NCBI RefSeq assembly: GCF_022921095.1
Contig: NZ_CP095053.1
Coordinates: 3,390,501-3,454,500 of the forward strand
From: Hymenobacter aerilatus
GTDB lineage: Bacteria; Bacteroidota; Bacteroidia; Cytophagales; Hymenobacteraceae
Direction: 5' to 3'
DNA length: 64,000 nucleotides
Part shown: positions 1 through 9,337 of the stretch, in pieces
Layout: every line of letters starts with the position of its first letter
Numbering within the stretch: position 1 is the first letter of the stretch
Translations under genes and position numbers: made by a program
Notes under the pieces: model-generated
What the model was told of the DNA's origin: nothing
Database searches by the model: none
What the model saw: the letters and a program-made list of their open reading frames with translations, nothing else

Positions 1-1
1 C

Positions 2-1603
2 ACCATATACCCTGCCATAATTCACGTGGCCGAAGGTCGTATTAGCCGCCTGGAGCCCACGGGCACTGTGCCCAATCCGGCCCTACCCTACGCCCTGCCG
101 GGCTTCGTGGATGCCCACGTACACGTGGAAAGCTCGCTGCTGGCGCCCTCGGAGTTTGCCCGCCTGGCAGTGGTGCACGGCACAGTGGCTACCGTATCGG
201 ACCCGCACGAGATTGGCAACGTGCTGGGCGTGCAGGGCGTGGAATACATGCTAAAAAATGGTCGGCAGGTGCCGTTTAAGTTCTGCTTCGGGGCCCCCTC
301 GTGCGTGCCAGCCACGCCGTTCGAAACAGCTGGGGCCATTATTTCGGCCACAGATATCGAGCAGCTATTTCAGCGCTACCCCGAAATTGGCTACTTGGCC
401 GAGATGATGAATTGGCCCGGCGTGCTCAACCGTGATGCCGATGTGATGGAGAAAATTCGGCTGGCCCAGCAGTATAACCGCCCCGTAGACGGGCATGCGC
501 CCGGCCTCACTGGCGCCGACGCCGTGCGCTATATCCAGGCCGGCATCAGCACCGACCACGAGTGCTTTATGGCCGGTGAGGCGCTGGATAAGCTGCAAGC
601 CGGGATGAAGGTATTGATTCGGGAGGGCTCGGCGGCCCGCAACTTCGAAGCCCTCATCGACCTGCTGCCCGAGCACTACGAAAACATGATGTTCTGCTCC
701 GACGACAAGCACCCCGATACGCTGGTGCTGGGCCACATCAACCAGCTGGTGCAGCGGGCCGTGGCGCGCGGCCAAGAGGTACTGAAGGTGCTACGCGTGG
801 CCTGCCGCAACCCCGTGGAGCATTACCGCCTACCCGTAGGCTTACTGCGCGAAGGCGATGCCGCCGACTTCATTGTGGTGGATAATCTCCAGGATTTCAA
901 CGTTCAGCAAACCTACCTCAACGGCGAGCTAGTAGCCGAGAACGGCCGTACGCTGATTTCAGCCGTACCGGTAGAAGTGGTCAATAACTTCATAGCGCAC
1001 CCGGTGCAGGCGCAGGACTTTCAGTTGTCGGCCCCTACCCCCCAGCCTACCCTGCGCGTGATGGAGTGCTTCGATGGTCAGCTTATCACTGCCCGTCACG
1101 ACGTGCCCGCTCGCATTGAGAATGGTCTGGTGGTCCCCGACGTGGCGCAAGATGTGCTCAAGCTGACAGTAGTGAACCGCTACGCTGCGGCTTCGCCCGC
1201 CGTGGCCTTCATCAGAGGCTTTGGCCTGCAACGCGGCGCCCTGGCCAGCAGCGTGGGCCACGACTCGCACAACATCACCGCCATTGGCTGCGACGACGAG
1301 AGCCTGGCCCGCGCTGTGCAGCTGGTGATGGAGGCGAAAGGCGGTCTGGCCGCCGTAGGGCCCGATGGCCAAGAATTGCTTCTGCCCCTACCCGTAGCGG
1401 GCCTCATGTCGGACCAGGATGGCTACGCGGTAGCCGCGGCCTATACCGCCGTAGATGCCCTAGCCAAGGAGTTGGGCTCTACCCTACAAGCGCCCTTCAT
1501 GACGCTTTCCTTTATGGCGTTGCTGGTTATTCCCAGCCTGAAGCTGAGCGACAAAGGCTTGTTTGATGGTGAGGCATTTCGGTTTGTGGAAGCAGTAATG
1601 TAA
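2..1603 (+). CDS. ade: Adenine deaminase, 5' end cut by the window edge
   Basis: Amidohydrolase converting adenine to hypoxanthine and ammonia in purine salvage. The metal-binding motif DAHVHVESS lies near the start, followed by EMMNWPG, DGHAPGL, TDHE and CSDDKHP, all characteristic of the bacterial adenine deaminase family; the C-terminal part holds the ASSVGHDSHN segment and the usual lid domain. The frame is open from base 2 and reads IYPA-type residues before the GTG at 26, matching the conserved strand that precedes the barrel in this family. The GTG at 26 is therefore probably internal, and some tens of N-terminal residues lie outside the window. It converges on the response regulator gene, with a hairpin repeat between them. 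Confidence 0.93.
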   Translation, partial: TIYPAIIHVAEGRISRLEPTGTVPNPALPYALPGFVDAHVHVESSLLAPSEFARLAVVHGTVATVSDPHEIGNVLGVQGVEYMLKNGRQVPFKFCFGAPSCVPATPFETAGAIISATDIEQLFQRYPEIGYLAEMMNWPGVLNRDADVMEKIRLAQQYNRPVDGHAPGLTGADAVRYIQAGISTDHECFMAGEALDKLQAGMKVLIREGSAARNFEALIDLLPEHYENMMFCSDDKHPDTLVLGHINQLVQRAVARGQEVLKVLRVACRNPVEHYRLPVGLLREGDAADFIVVDNLQDFNVQQTYLNGELVAENGRTLISAVPVEVVNNFIAHPVQAQDFQLSAPTPQPTLRVMECFDGQLITARHDVPARIENGLVVPDVAQDVLKLTVVNRYAAASPAVAFIRGFGLQRGALASSVGHDSHNITAIGCDDESLARAVQLVMEAKGGLAAVGPDGQELLLPLPVAGLMSDQDGYAVAAAYTAVDALAKELGSTLQAPFMTLSFMALLVIPSLKLSDKGLFDGEAFRFVEAVM

Positions 1604-1628
1604 GGGTAGGCAAGTATCAATTAGAAAG

Positions 1629-1742
1629 AGCGTCTGTCATCCTGAGCGCAGCGAAGGACCTTCTCACACAAGAAAGACAAGCGTAAAAACGACTCGTTCT
1701 GGTGTAATAAGGTCCTTCGCTGCGCTCAGGATGACAGACGCT
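1629..1742. repeat. Dispersed inverted-repeat element, copy R1
   Basis: Two perfect 34-base arms (1629-1662 and 1709-1742) surround a 46-base core. The arms contain GTCATCCTGAGC and GCGAAGGACCTT, the signature of the family found at eight places in this window. It lies between convergent genes, where a transcript would fold into a long hairpin and could act as a bidirectional terminator. The core resembles those of the copies at 32246 and, inverted, 56553. Confidence 0.9.
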
Positions 1743-1758
1743 TTTTGTTCCGATTTCT

Positions 1759-2160
1759 CTAAAACCGCTTTTCCAGCAGCTTCTGCATTTTTTCTTCCGT
1801 CAAGGGCTTGGCCAAGTATTCTACCCCTTCATACTGCGCCACGCGGGCGGTGTCGGCAGCGTGCATAGAGGTGGTGAGGACGGTGAGGACAGTTTGCTGC
1901 TTCACGTCGCTGGGTAGCCGGTCGTACATGCGCAGGAACTCGAAGCCGTCGATGCCAGGCATTTTTAAGTCCACAAACACCAGTTCGGGAATAGGCTCGT
2001 CGCCGCGGCCGGCACCCCACAAGAACTCGTAGGCTGGCTCGGCCTGGGTGAAGGTGTGAATGGTTTCGGCAACTCCCAAACGGTTCAGCAGACGATTGTT
2101 TAGGAAGCTAGTGGTTTCATTATCGTCCACCAGAACGATATTGCGCAGTTTTTTCGACAT
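1759..2160 (-). CDS. Single-domain response regulator (CheY-like)
   Basis: A 133-residue receiver domain with no output domain. The acidic pair D12-D13, the phospho-acceptor D64 (in VFVDLKMPG), the T96/T97 switch region and K118 (in YLAKPL) are all present, so it should be phosphorylated by a histidine kinase. No kinase gene is in the window. It follows the cystathionine beta-synthase type gene on the same strand by 57 bases, so the two may be co-transcribed, although a functional link is not evident. Stand-alone receivers of this kind are common in Cytophagales and usually act as phosphorelay intermediates. Confidence 0.9.
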   Translation of the reverse strand: MSKKLRNIVLVDDNETTSFLNNRLLNRLGVAETIHTFTQAEPAYEFLWGAGRGDEPIPELVFVDLKMPGIDGFEFLRMYDRLPSDVKQQTVLTVLTTSMHAADTARVAQYEGVEYLAKPLTEEKMQKLLEKRF

Positions 2161-2217
2161 AAATTTGGTGACTCGCTAGCAGCGGTATCTATCAAATATA
2201 GTGGATGGAAGCTTAGC

Positions 2218-3195
2218 TTACAGCCAGCCTTGCTCGCGCATCCAGTCGTCGTTGTATATTTTGGCCAGGTAGCGCGTGCCGTGGTCGGGTAGCACTATCA
2301 CCATCGTGTCTTCTTCGGTAAGATGCTCGCGGGCGTATTCCAGCGCACCATATACTGCCGAGCCGCACGACCAACCTACAAACAGTCCTTCCTCGCGAGC
2401 CAGGCGGCGCGTCATCACGGCCGCATCTTTGTCGCCTACCTTGATAAACTGGTCAATCAGGTCGAAGTCGACGTTTTTCGGCAGAATATCCTCGCCAATT
2501 CCCTCAGTTTTGTAAGGATAAATCTCGTTTTCGTCGAAAATACCGGTTTCCTTGTACTTCTTGAAAACCGAGCCGTAGGTATCCAGACCAACAGTTACCA
2601 CTTCGGGACGCTGCTCTTTCAGGTATTTGCTGATGCCGCTGATGGTGCCGCCCGTGCCTACACCAGCTGCAAAGTGCGTGATGCGGCCTTCGGTCTGTTG
2701 CCAGATTTCGGGGCCCGTGGTTTCGTAGTGGGCGGCGGTGTTGGAGAGGTTGTCGTACTGGTTGGGGTAGAACGAGTTCGGAATCTCCGCGTTCAGCTTG
2801 CGCGCCACCGAATAGTAGGAGCGCGGGTCGTCGGGTGCTACGTTGGTGGGGCAGATGATGATTTCGGCACCCACTGCCTTCAGAATATCCCGTTTTTCCT
2901 GACCCTGCTTGTCGCTCATGGTGAAGATGCAGCGGTAGCCTTTGGCAATAGCGGCCAGCGCCAGGCCCATGCCCGTGTTGCCGCTGGTGCCTTCGATGAT
3001 GGTGCCGCCGGGCTTCAGAATGCCCGCTTTTTCGGCATCGTCAATCATTTTCACCGCCATACGGTCTTTCACCGAGTTGCCGGGGTTGAAATATTCTACC
3101 TTCGCCAGCACCGTGCCCCGGATACCTTCCGTGACTTTCTGGAGCTTAACGAGGGGGGTGTTACCGATAGCTTCGGTGATGTTATTCAGATACAT
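2218..3195 (-). CDS. PLP-dependent cystathionine beta-synthase / cysteine synthase family enzyme
   Basis: A fold-type II PLP enzyme of about 325 residues. The Schiff-base lysine is K43 in NPGNSVKDR, the substrate loop is GTSGNTG (residues 69-75), and the phosphate cup GVGTGGT lies near the middle. The motifs VEYFNPGNSVKDR and EGIGEDILP favour cystathionine beta-synthase (homocysteine plus serine) over plain O-acetylserine sulfhydrylase. There is no C-terminal regulatory CBS-domain pair. The reading frame extends upstream to 3228, but the ATG at 3195 (MYLNNI) gives the start usual for the family. Substrate preference cannot be settled from sequence alone. Confidence 0.85.
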   Translation of the reverse strand: MYLNNITEAIGNTPLVKLQKVTEGIRGTVLAKVEYFNPGNSVKDRMAVKMIDDAEKAGILKPGGTIIEGTSGNTGMGLALAAIAKGYRCIFTMSDKQGQEKRDILKAVGAEIIICPTNVAPDDPRSYYSVARKLNAEIPNSFYPNQYDNLSNTAAHYETTGPEIWQQTEGRITHFAAGVGTGGTISGISKYLKEQRPEVVTVGLDTYGSVFKKYKETGIFDENEIYPYKTEGIGEDILPKNVDFDLIDQFIKVGDKDAAVMTRRLAREEGLFVGWSCGSAVYGALEYAREHLTEEDTMVIVLPDHGTRYLAKIYNDDWMREQGWL

Positions 3196-3325
3196 AGCCT
3201 GAGGTGGGGTGGGCAATTGAGGCCGCAAAGGTACGGATTTTCGGCGGGCCTACCGGTGCTGACGCAACTTTCCTACCCTTGCCTGGGAGCAAAAGCCAGC
3301 TGCAACGGCACACATTGCGGCCGGC

Positions 3326-3357
3326 TTTGTGCCGCCTGTAAATAAAACCTACTTTTG
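3326..3357 (+). promoter_or_regulatory. Bacteroidota-type promoter of sucD
   Basis: TTTG at 3326-3329 and TACTTTTG at 3350-3357 are separated by 20 bases. This fits the Bacteroidota primary sigma consensus (-33 TTTG, -7 TAnnTTTG). It predicts a transcript starting some 55-60 bases before the sucD ATG. Confidence 0.6.
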
Positions 3358-3420
3358 TGCACGGTTGCCCCAGCGGGTAGCCGCCGTTCCAGCGAATATC
3401 TCCCTTAAACCCATTTCCTA

Positions 3421-4314
3421 ATGAGTGTTCTGGTTAACAAGGATTCCAAAGTGATTGTGCAGGGCTTCACCGGCTCTGAAGGCTCCTTTCACGCGCAGCA
3501 AATGATTGAGTACGGCACCAACGTGGTGGGTGGCGTAACGCCCGGCAAAGGTGGTCAGCAGCACCTCGACCGGCCGGTGTTCAACACCGTAGCCGATGCC
3601 GTGCGCGAAACCGGCGCCGATGTGAGCATCATCTTCGTGCCCCCGGCTTTCGCCGCCGACGCTATCCTGGAAGCCGCTGATGCTGGCATCAAGGTGATTG
3701 TGACCATCACAGAAGGCATCCCGACCAAGGACATGATTGCCGTGAAGCACTACCTCAAAGACCGTGAGGGTGTGCGCATGATTGGTCCCAACTGCCCCGG
3801 TGTGATGACTGCCGGCGAGTGCAAAGTGGGTATCATGCCTGGCTTTATCTTCCAGAAAGGCAAAATTGGTATTGTATCGAAGTCGGGCACACTGACTTAC
3901 GAAGCCGTTGACCAGCTCACCAAAGCCGGCCTGGGCCAGACCACGGCCATTGGCATCGGCGGTGACCCCATCATTGGCACCACCACCAAAGAAGCCGTGG
4001 AGCTGCTCATGAACGACCCCGAAACAGAGGGCATCGTGATGATTGGCGAAATCGGCGGTGGCATGGAAGCTGAAGCCGCTCGCTGGATCAAGGAAACCGG
4101 CAATAAGAAACCTGTTGTAGGCTTCATCGCCGGCCAAACTGCCCCTCCCGGCCGTCGCATGGGCCACGCCGGTGCCATCGTAGGTGGCGCCGACGACACA
4201 GCCGCAGCCAAAATGGCCATCATGCGCGAGTGCGGCATTCACGTGGTAGACTCGCCCGCTAACATCGGCGAAACCATGCTGAAGGTGCTGAACGGCGAGA
4301 AGGTAGAGGCATAA
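3421..4314 (+). CDS. sucD: Succinyl-CoA ligase (ADP-forming), alpha subunit
   Basis: The alpha subunit of the TCA-cycle enzyme that makes ATP or GTP from succinyl-CoA. It is 297 residues, normal for the family. The CoA-binding Rossmann part ([21 protein letters not shown]) is followed by GPNCPG and the ligase domain, and the phosphorylated histidine is H249 in [10 protein letters not shown]. The beta subunit gene sucC is not adjacent, so the two subunits are encoded apart, as is common in Bacteroidota. A consensus promoter lies upstream and a very strong terminator directly downstream, suggesting a monocistronic transcript. Confidence 0.97.
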   Translation: MSVLVNKDSKVIVQGFTGSEGSFHAQQMIEYGTNVVGGVTPGKGGQQHLDRPVFNTVADAVRETGADVSIIFVPPAFAADAILEAADAGIKVIVTITEGIPTKDMIAVKHYLKDREGVRMIGPNCPGVMTAGECKVGIMPGFIFQKGKIGIVSKSGTLTYEAVDQLTKAGLGQTTAIGIGGDPIIGTTTKEAVELLMNDPETEGIVMIGEIGGGMEAEAARWIKETGNKKPVVGFIAGQTAPPGRRMGHAGAIVGGADDTAAAKMAIMRECGIHVVDSPANIGETMLKVLNGEKVEA

Positions 4315-4325
4315 GCTGTATTAAC

Positions 4326-4385
4326 TACCGACTAAAAACAGAAAAGCCTCAGCAACTGCTGAGGCTTTTCTGTTTTTAGTCGGTA
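4326..4385. terminator. 28-bp perfect hairpin terminator after sucD
   Basis: Arms 4326-4353 and 4358-4385 are perfectly complementary over 28 bases with a four-base loop. The outer part is A/T-rich on both sides (CTAAAAACAGAAAAG and its complement), so it can terminate transcription in either direction. Confidence 0.9.
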
Positions 4386-4431
4386 ATTTTCGCTTGAGTC
4401 TAATTAACTATTACTTGATCTTACCATTCAT

Positions 4432-5556
4432 ATGAAGTTTTATACCTTATCTATCCTCGTAGGAAGCATCTTAGCGGGGTGCACAAAGGATAACGATCCA
4501 GAGATTAAGGAGGTAGTAAGAGAAACCGCCTGGAAAGAAGTGACTACGCTGACCCGAACGGGACGCTTTATTCAGAATATGGCGAGCGATGGGCAAACTA
4601 TTTTTCTACAGCAGCCTAACTCCTTTACCCCCATCACAGGCACCAACCGCATTCCAACGTTTTATTCAACCTATATAACAGATATTCAAATTCGTATTCC
4701 CATCGCGCCTAAGTTTTATGCTACGGCTTTTGATACGATAGTGACATTTCGTAAAACAGCTTCTCCACTATCTTCCGATGCCTACCCTGGTAAATCAGTG
4801 TTATCTGTGAAGAAGCTAGATCCAGCCGCAGTAAAAATAACGACTGTCTTAACTGGCTCACCATTTGAAGCCCCCGGTACCTTTAGCAGTGTTGTAATTA
4901 ATAGAAACAACTATGTGTTGTTGCATTATTCTACAACAAATGCTCCTGCATTTCGCACTACATCTGCCAGCTTCATCCTTGCGGCTGTTGACCCTGACAC
5001 ACCGGAAGGGTATGCGCCCCGCCTACTATCTGCTCGGCGCATTACGCTACCCAATGTCAGTAGCGGTCATTCTACCTATATTTTTGACGCCATAGTAAGT
5101 ATAAATGATTATTTTCTGGTGGCTTTTGAAGGTAAGCTATTTAAAATACAGCAAGATGGCACCGTAAGATCGGTGCTATCGATGTTTGCTAACAATTCCT
5201 CCGTTAGCGCACTTTATAAGTGGAAAGGCCGATTGTACTGTATTTCCGATCGGAACACATTTATGTCCGATGATGAAGGCGAAACGTGGCGGACGTTTGC
5301 TCCCGTACCACAAGATTTACAGAGACATCGCCCTTACCCAATAGGCGACAGTTTGATTTGCACGATTGGTAATAATTTGATTAGCTGGCATTGGCGGGAA
5401 GCCAATGCTTCCTTGCGTGTGCTGAATAATGAAGGATTGGATCGTAGTCTGATTAATGGAATCCAGGTTTTGCGCGACACTGTATACGTGGGCACCACCA
5501 ATGGACTGTTCTTTAGACCATTAAATAAATTCTTTGAAAGCAAACCAGCCGAATAG
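4432..5556 (+). CDS. Putative lipoprotein with an Asp-box repeat, AT-rich
   Basis: A 374-residue predicted lipoprotein: short charged start, hydrophobic stretch and lipobox LAGC with Cys at 16. Near residues 280-290 the motif SDDEGETW matches the Asp-box (SxDxGxTW) of beta-propeller proteins such as sialidases and photosystem assembly factors, and the flanking strands fit a propeller fold. No catalytic residues can be assigned. The gene is clearly poorer in GC than its neighbours and uses many A/T-ending codons, suggesting recent acquisition or relaxed selection. The function is unknown. Confidence 0.75.
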   Translation: MKFYTLSILVGSILAGCTKDNDPEIKEVVRETAWKEVTTLTRTGRFIQNMASDGQTIFLQQPNSFTPITGTNRIPTFYSTYITDIQIRIPIAPKFYATAFDTIVTFRKTASPLSSDAYPGKSVLSVKKLDPAAVKITTVLTGSPFEAPGTFSSVVINRNNYVLLHYSTTNAPAFRTTSASFILAAVDPDTPEGYAPRLLSARRITLPNVSSGHSTYIFDAIVSINDYFLVAFEGKLFKIQQDGTVRSVLSMFANNSSVSALYKWKGRLYCISDRNTFMSDDEGETWRTFAPVPQDLQRHRPYPIGDSLICTIGNNLISWHWREANASLRVLNNEGLDRSLINGIQVLRDTVYVGTTNGLFFRPLNKFFESKPAE

Positions 5557-5582
5557 TGCTACCGGGCGCGTGCAACGCGCCT

Positions 5583-6314
5583 CTACTTCCTACCCTCTTG
5601 CCCGCCCAGGTTCACGACTACCCCCAACTGAAACACAGCGTTGGCGGCCCGCAGATACTTGCGGTGCTTCAGGCCGAAGTTGCCGCCGCTGATGACTTGT
5701 AACTGCACAGGTCCCAGTATTTGCACGCGGGAGAAGGTGATGGGTTCCAGGAAAATATTGTCCTCGCCGGGTGCCGCTACCCCATTGAGTTTGAAATTAC
5801 TCAGTTCTACATGGCTCAGGCGCAGGGCCGTGCCGTAGCTAAGCGGAAAATGATTGCCGAACAGGTGCAGGGTCTGGTGCTTTTTGGCACTGTAGTTTAC
5901 CTGCAAAAACAACTTGTTCAGGTTGCCCTCCTGGCGCTGTTCTACTACTCCCTCGCGGGTGCGGTCGGTGCGGTCAGAAGAGCCCAGGCCGACGCCACCA
6001 TAGATTTCCAGCACCCGATTGTCGGGTAAGCGAGTAAAGTAGCCCGCGCCGGCCTCAAAGAAATCAAAGTTGACAGCTTTCTTGGGTTTGTTGCTGTGCA
6101 GAAACGAGGCCGACCCCATCACCCCTAGCCCATTGGTGACAGCGTAGGCACCCTGCAAGGAGGTGTTGCCCCCAAAATTGGTATGCACCCCTCCACTGAA
6201 CTCCCCCTGCTGTGTGAGCAGCGGCACCTGCGGCGGCGGCGGGAAATACAGCGAGGTACAACCAGAAAGCCCCAACAGGAGCACCAGAACAAGAAAACGA
6301 ATGGAAAGCAGCAT
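5583..6314 (-). CDS. Putative lipoprotein of the cell envelope
   Basis: About 243 residues starting at the ATG at 6314, which places a hydrophobic stretch and the lipobox LSGC directly at the N-terminus; the frame stays open to 6353, but that start would bury the signal. After the lipidated Cys a proline-rich spacer (FPPPPQVPLL) leads into Gly-rich alternating strands typical of small outer-membrane barrel-like proteins. No family is recognised with confidence. It converges on the AT-rich lipoprotein gene with only 26 bases between them. Confidence 0.7.
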   Translation of the reverse strand: MLLSIRFLVLVLLLGLSGCTSLYFPPPPQVPLLTQQGEFSGGVHTNFGGNTSLQGAYAVTNGLGVMGSASFLHSNKPKKAVNFDFFEAGAGYFTRLPDNRVLEIYGGVGLGSSDRTDRTREGVVEQRQEGNLNKLFLQVNYSAKKHQTLHLFGNHFPLSYGTALRLSHVELSNFKLNGVAAPGEDNIFLEPITFSRVQILGPVQLQVISGGNFGLKHRKYLRAANAVFQLGVVVNLGGQEGRK

Positions 6315-6465
6315 ACAGCCGAAGGCGGGCGAAAATGAGGCCAAAACCAGCAAATTTTTACGGTATTCTGCCTAGCCCTTAGCGGCCGAGCTTCGTATAG
6401 CTGTCCAATGCAAGCGCACGGCTACAAGCCAGTTTGCTGGTTTTGTCGCCTAAAGTTCTGCTTTT

Positions 6466-7869
6466 ATGCCCGAATCTTTCGATGTTATCATAATTGGCTC
6501 TGGCCAAGCCGGCAATCCGCTGGCAACTGCTTTTGCCCAAGAGGGTCGTCGCGTGGCCCTCATTGAGAAAAACCTGCTGGGTGGCTCCTGCATTAACTAC
6601 GGTTGCGTGCCTACCAAAACCCTCCTGGCCTCGGCCGAGCGCGCGCACCATGCCTATACCGATGCGCAGTACGGGATTGAAGTAGAGTTGGAAGATATTG
6701 ATCTGCCTACCATCGTGGAGCGCAAAGATGCGCTACTGGAAAAGCTGCGCCAGGGCATTCACGAAAACCTGACGGACCAGGAAAACCCCGTGCAGCTTTT
6801 TGATGGTCACGCTAGCTTCACGGCACCCCATACACTCAACGTAACCCTCAACACGGGCGGTACTGAAACCCTGACGGCTCCGCTTATTTTCATCAATACC
6901 GGCACGCGCGCCGCCATTCCTGAAATCGACGGTTTGGCGGACACCGACTTCCTGACGCCTACCACTATTCTGAATCTCAAGGATAAGCCTGAGCACCTGA
7001 TTATCATTGGTGGCGGATATATTGGCTTGGAGTTCAGCCAGCTCTACCGCCGCCTGGGCTGCGAGGTAACCATTGTGGAAGAAAGCGCAGTAGTACTGGA
7101 GCGCGAGGACGACGACGTGTGCGAGGCGATGCAGCAGCTGTTGGAAGGCGAAGGTGTGCAGTTCCTGCTTGGCTCGCAGGCACACCGAGTTTCGCAGAAC
7201 GCCGAGAAACAGTTTACGGTATCGGTGACTACCCCTGATGGGGAACGACGCCTGCGCGGCTCGCACGTGCTGGTAGCAGTAGGTAGGGAGCCCAACACCA
7301 AAGAGCTAGGCCTCGACAAAGCGGGGGTGGAAACCGATGACCGTGGCTTTGTGCTGGTCGATGACCAGTTTCATACCAACGTACGCGGCATCTATGCACT
7401 GGGCGATGTACATGGTGGCCCCCAGTTCACGCATATCAGCTACGACGACTACCGCATCGTGCGCGACAACATCCTGAAAGGCAAGAAACGCTCGAAGAAG
7501 GGCCGTGACGTGCCGTACGTGGTCTTTACAGAGCCGCAGCTCGGCCGTATCGGCCTCTCGGAACACGAGGCTCAAGAGCAAAAGCTGGACTATCGGGTAG
7601 CCAGCATGCCCGTCAAAACCATTGGCCGGGCGCAGCAAACGGGCCTTACCAAAGGCTTTATTAAGGTGCTGGTAGACGGCAAAACCGACTGCATCCTGGG
7701 CACGGCCGTGTTCTGCGAACAAGGCGGTGAGATTATGTCGATGCTCCAGCTGGCCATGCACGGCAACATCACCTGCGAGATGCTGCAGGATATGATTTTT
7801 GCCCACCCTACCTGGGCGGAAGCATTGAATAACCTATTCTCAAAGCTCGAAAATCCTAAGAAGAAATAA
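6466..7869 (+). CDS. FAD-dependent pyridine nucleotide-disulfide oxidoreductase
   Basis: A class I flavoprotein disulfide reductase of 467 residues. The FAD-binding GSGQAGNPLA is at residues 11-20, the redox-active pair C42/C47 lies in GGSCINYGCVPTK, the NAD(P)-binding GGGYIGLEF is near 182, and the C-terminal dimer-interface motif HPTWAE has H447 and E452. Sequence style is closest to the mercuric reductase/SthA-like branch, but there is no N-terminal heavy-metal domain and no C-terminal vicinal cysteine pair, so mercury reduction is unlikely. The physiological substrate is unknown. It is a stand-alone gene with a terminator downstream. Confidence 0.88.
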   Translation: MPESFDVIIIGSGQAGNPLATAFAQEGRRVALIEKNLLGGSCINYGCVPTKTLLASAERAHHAYTDAQYGIEVELEDIDLPTIVERKDALLEKLRQGIHENLTDQENPVQLFDGHASFTAPHTLNVTLNTGGTETLTAPLIFINTGTRAAIPEIDGLADTDFLTPTTILNLKDKPEHLIIIGGGYIGLEFSQLYRRLGCEVTIVEESAVVLEREDDDVCEAMQQLLEGEGVQFLLGSQAHRVSQNAEKQFTVSVTTPDGERRLRGSHVLVAVGREPNTKELGLDKAGVETDDRGFVLVDDQFHTNVRGIYALGDVHGGPQFTHISYDDYRIVRDNILKGKKRSKKGRDVPYVVFTEPQLGRIGLSEHEAQEQKLDYRVASMPVKTIGRAQQTGLTKGFIKVLVDGKTDCILGTAVFCEQGGEIMSMLQLAMHGNITCEMLQDMIFAHPTWAEALNNLFSKLENPKKK

Positions 7870-7912
7870 CGTCAGGGCGAGCGAATCGCCACCTCCTCCG
7901 AGGCCTTCTTTT

Positions 7913-7953
7913 AGCGGTTATGCAGCATACAGCGCTGCGTAACCGCTTTTTTT
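7913..7953 (+). terminator. Intrinsic terminator
   Basis: A 14-base stem (7913-7926 with 7934-7947, one G-U type mismatch) is followed by a run of seven T. It terminates the flavoprotein gene. Confidence 0.85.
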
Positions 7954-8230
7954 ATGCTATGCACCTCTATCACTTAAGTGAGGTAACGTGAAACCACAGA
8001 CAAGTTAGGCACCATACCTGGGCAGGAGTAGTAAAATTTATTCGACGCCGGAAATGGCGCTTCATACCGGCTTCATGTAGCGCCACTTGCTTTGTAGCAT
8101 CAAGCTCGCCTACCATACCCGGCGACGCCCCTTGCTAGCGCATTCTCACATCGCCCATCAGCTGCCCTACCCTACCCACCGCCATTAGTTCTGGCATCGT
8201 CAACTGTCTGTCATATTACCCCAAGTTCTT
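7954..8230. other. Intergenic region upstream of the efflux operon
   Basis: No convincing reading frame or structured RNA is visible. It must hold the promoter of the RND operon, but I see no exact -7 consensus box and no strong operator palindrome. Confidence 0.4.
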
Positions 8231-9316
8231 ATGAAAAAAATGTTCCTGCTCGCGCTCGTGAGCTGGTGCGGCCTGTACGGTTTTACAAGCTGCGCGGACA
8301 AAAAAGAGGAAAAAGAAGAGAAAGTTAAATTCTTAGTTACCAGCCCTCTGCAAAAAGATACCACGATTACCAAGGAGTACGTGGCGCAGATCCATTCCAT
8401 CCAGCACATTGAGCTGCGGGCCCTGGAAAAAGGCTACCTCCAGAAGATTTTCGTGGACGAGGGGCAAACCGTGAAGCAGGGGCAACTCATGTTTCAGATC
8501 ATGCCCATGATCTACCAGGCAGAGCTGAAAAAATCACAGGCGGAGGCCAACTACGTGAACCTGGAATACCAGAACACCAAACGCCTGGCCGACAACAACG
8601 TGGTATCCAAAAGCGAGTTGGCACTGGCCGAAGCTAAGTACGATAAGGCCAAAGCCGAGGTGGCCCTGGCCCAAACGCACCTGGGCTTCACCACCATTCG
8701 GGCGCCGTTTGATGGCATCATGGACCACTTCCAGGCCCGGTTGGGTAGCTTGGTAGACGAAGGTGACCTGCTTACTACCTTGTCGGACAACAGCAAGATG
8801 TGGGTGTACTTCAACGTGCCGGAAGCCGAGTACCTGGCTTACAAAGAAGCCAAGACCAACAATCTGGAAAAGGTGAATCTGCTGATGGCCAACAACCAGG
8901 TATATCCCCAGCCTGGCGTAGTGCAAACCATTGAGGCTGATTTTAATAACGAAACCGGCAACATTGCCTTCCGAGCTACCTTCCCTAACCCTAACCGCCT
9001 ATTGCGCAACGGTGAAACCGGTAGTGTGATGATGACGGTGCCGCTTAAAGATGCCCTCATCATTCCGCAGAAAGCCACTTTTGAGGTGCTAGAAAAGAAG
9101 TTTGTGTACGTGGTGGACAAGGACAAGCACGTGCACCAGCGCGAGGTGACGGTAGGCTCCGAAATGCCCGACCTCTACATCATCACCGATGGCCTGAAAC
9201 CCGACGACCGGATTATGCTGGAAGGCATCCGCAAGGTGAAAGACGGCGAGAAAATCAAGTACGACTACGAGAAGCCGGAGAAGGTGATTTCACATCTGAA
9301 AGTGTACGCCGAGTAG
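8231..9316 (+). CDS. RND efflux periplasmic adaptor (membrane fusion protein), lipoprotein
   Basis: The adaptor joins the inner-membrane pump to the outer-membrane channel. It has 361 residues with a lipobox ending at C21 (FTSC), followed by a highly charged spacer rich in K and E. Then come the first half of the lipoyl/barrel-sandwich domain (ALEKGYLQKIFVDEGQTVKQGQ), a short alpha-hairpin (about 95-160) and the second lipoyl half (TTIRAPFDGIMD), followed by the beta-barrel and membrane-proximal domains. It is the first gene of the efflux operon. A diverged copy of the hairpin repeat sits between it and the pump gene. Confidence 0.93.
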   Translation: MKKMFLLALVSWCGLYGFTSCADKKEEKEEKVKFLVTSPLQKDTTITKEYVAQIHSIQHIELRALEKGYLQKIFVDEGQTVKQGQLMFQIMPMIYQAELKKSQAEANYVNLEYQNTKRLADNNVVSKSELALAEAKYDKAKAEVALAQTHLGFTTIRAPFDGIMDHFQARLGSLVDEGDLLTTLSDNSKMWVYFNVPEAEYLAYKEAKTNNLEKVNLLMANNQVYPQPGVVQTIEADFNNETGNIAFRATFPNPNRLLRNGETGSVMMTVPLKDALIIPQKATFEVLEKKFVYVVDKDKHVHQREVTVGSEMPDLYIITDGLKPDDRIMLEGIRKVKDGEKIKYDYEKPEKVISHLKVYAE

Positions 9317-9337
9317 CACGCATGATTCTGTAAAAGA

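Noticed and set aside
26..28. GTG as the true start of adenine deaminase
   Set aside because: The frame is open to the window edge and the residues before the GTG match the conserved N-terminal strand of the family.
3418..4242. 274-codon frame antisense to sucD
   Set aside because: Shadow of the sucD codon pattern, rich in His and Gly, with no recognisable domain.
6466..7869. Mercuric reductase
   Set aside because: No heavy-metal domain and no C-terminal cysteine pair; only the general flavoprotein disulfide reductase call is supported.
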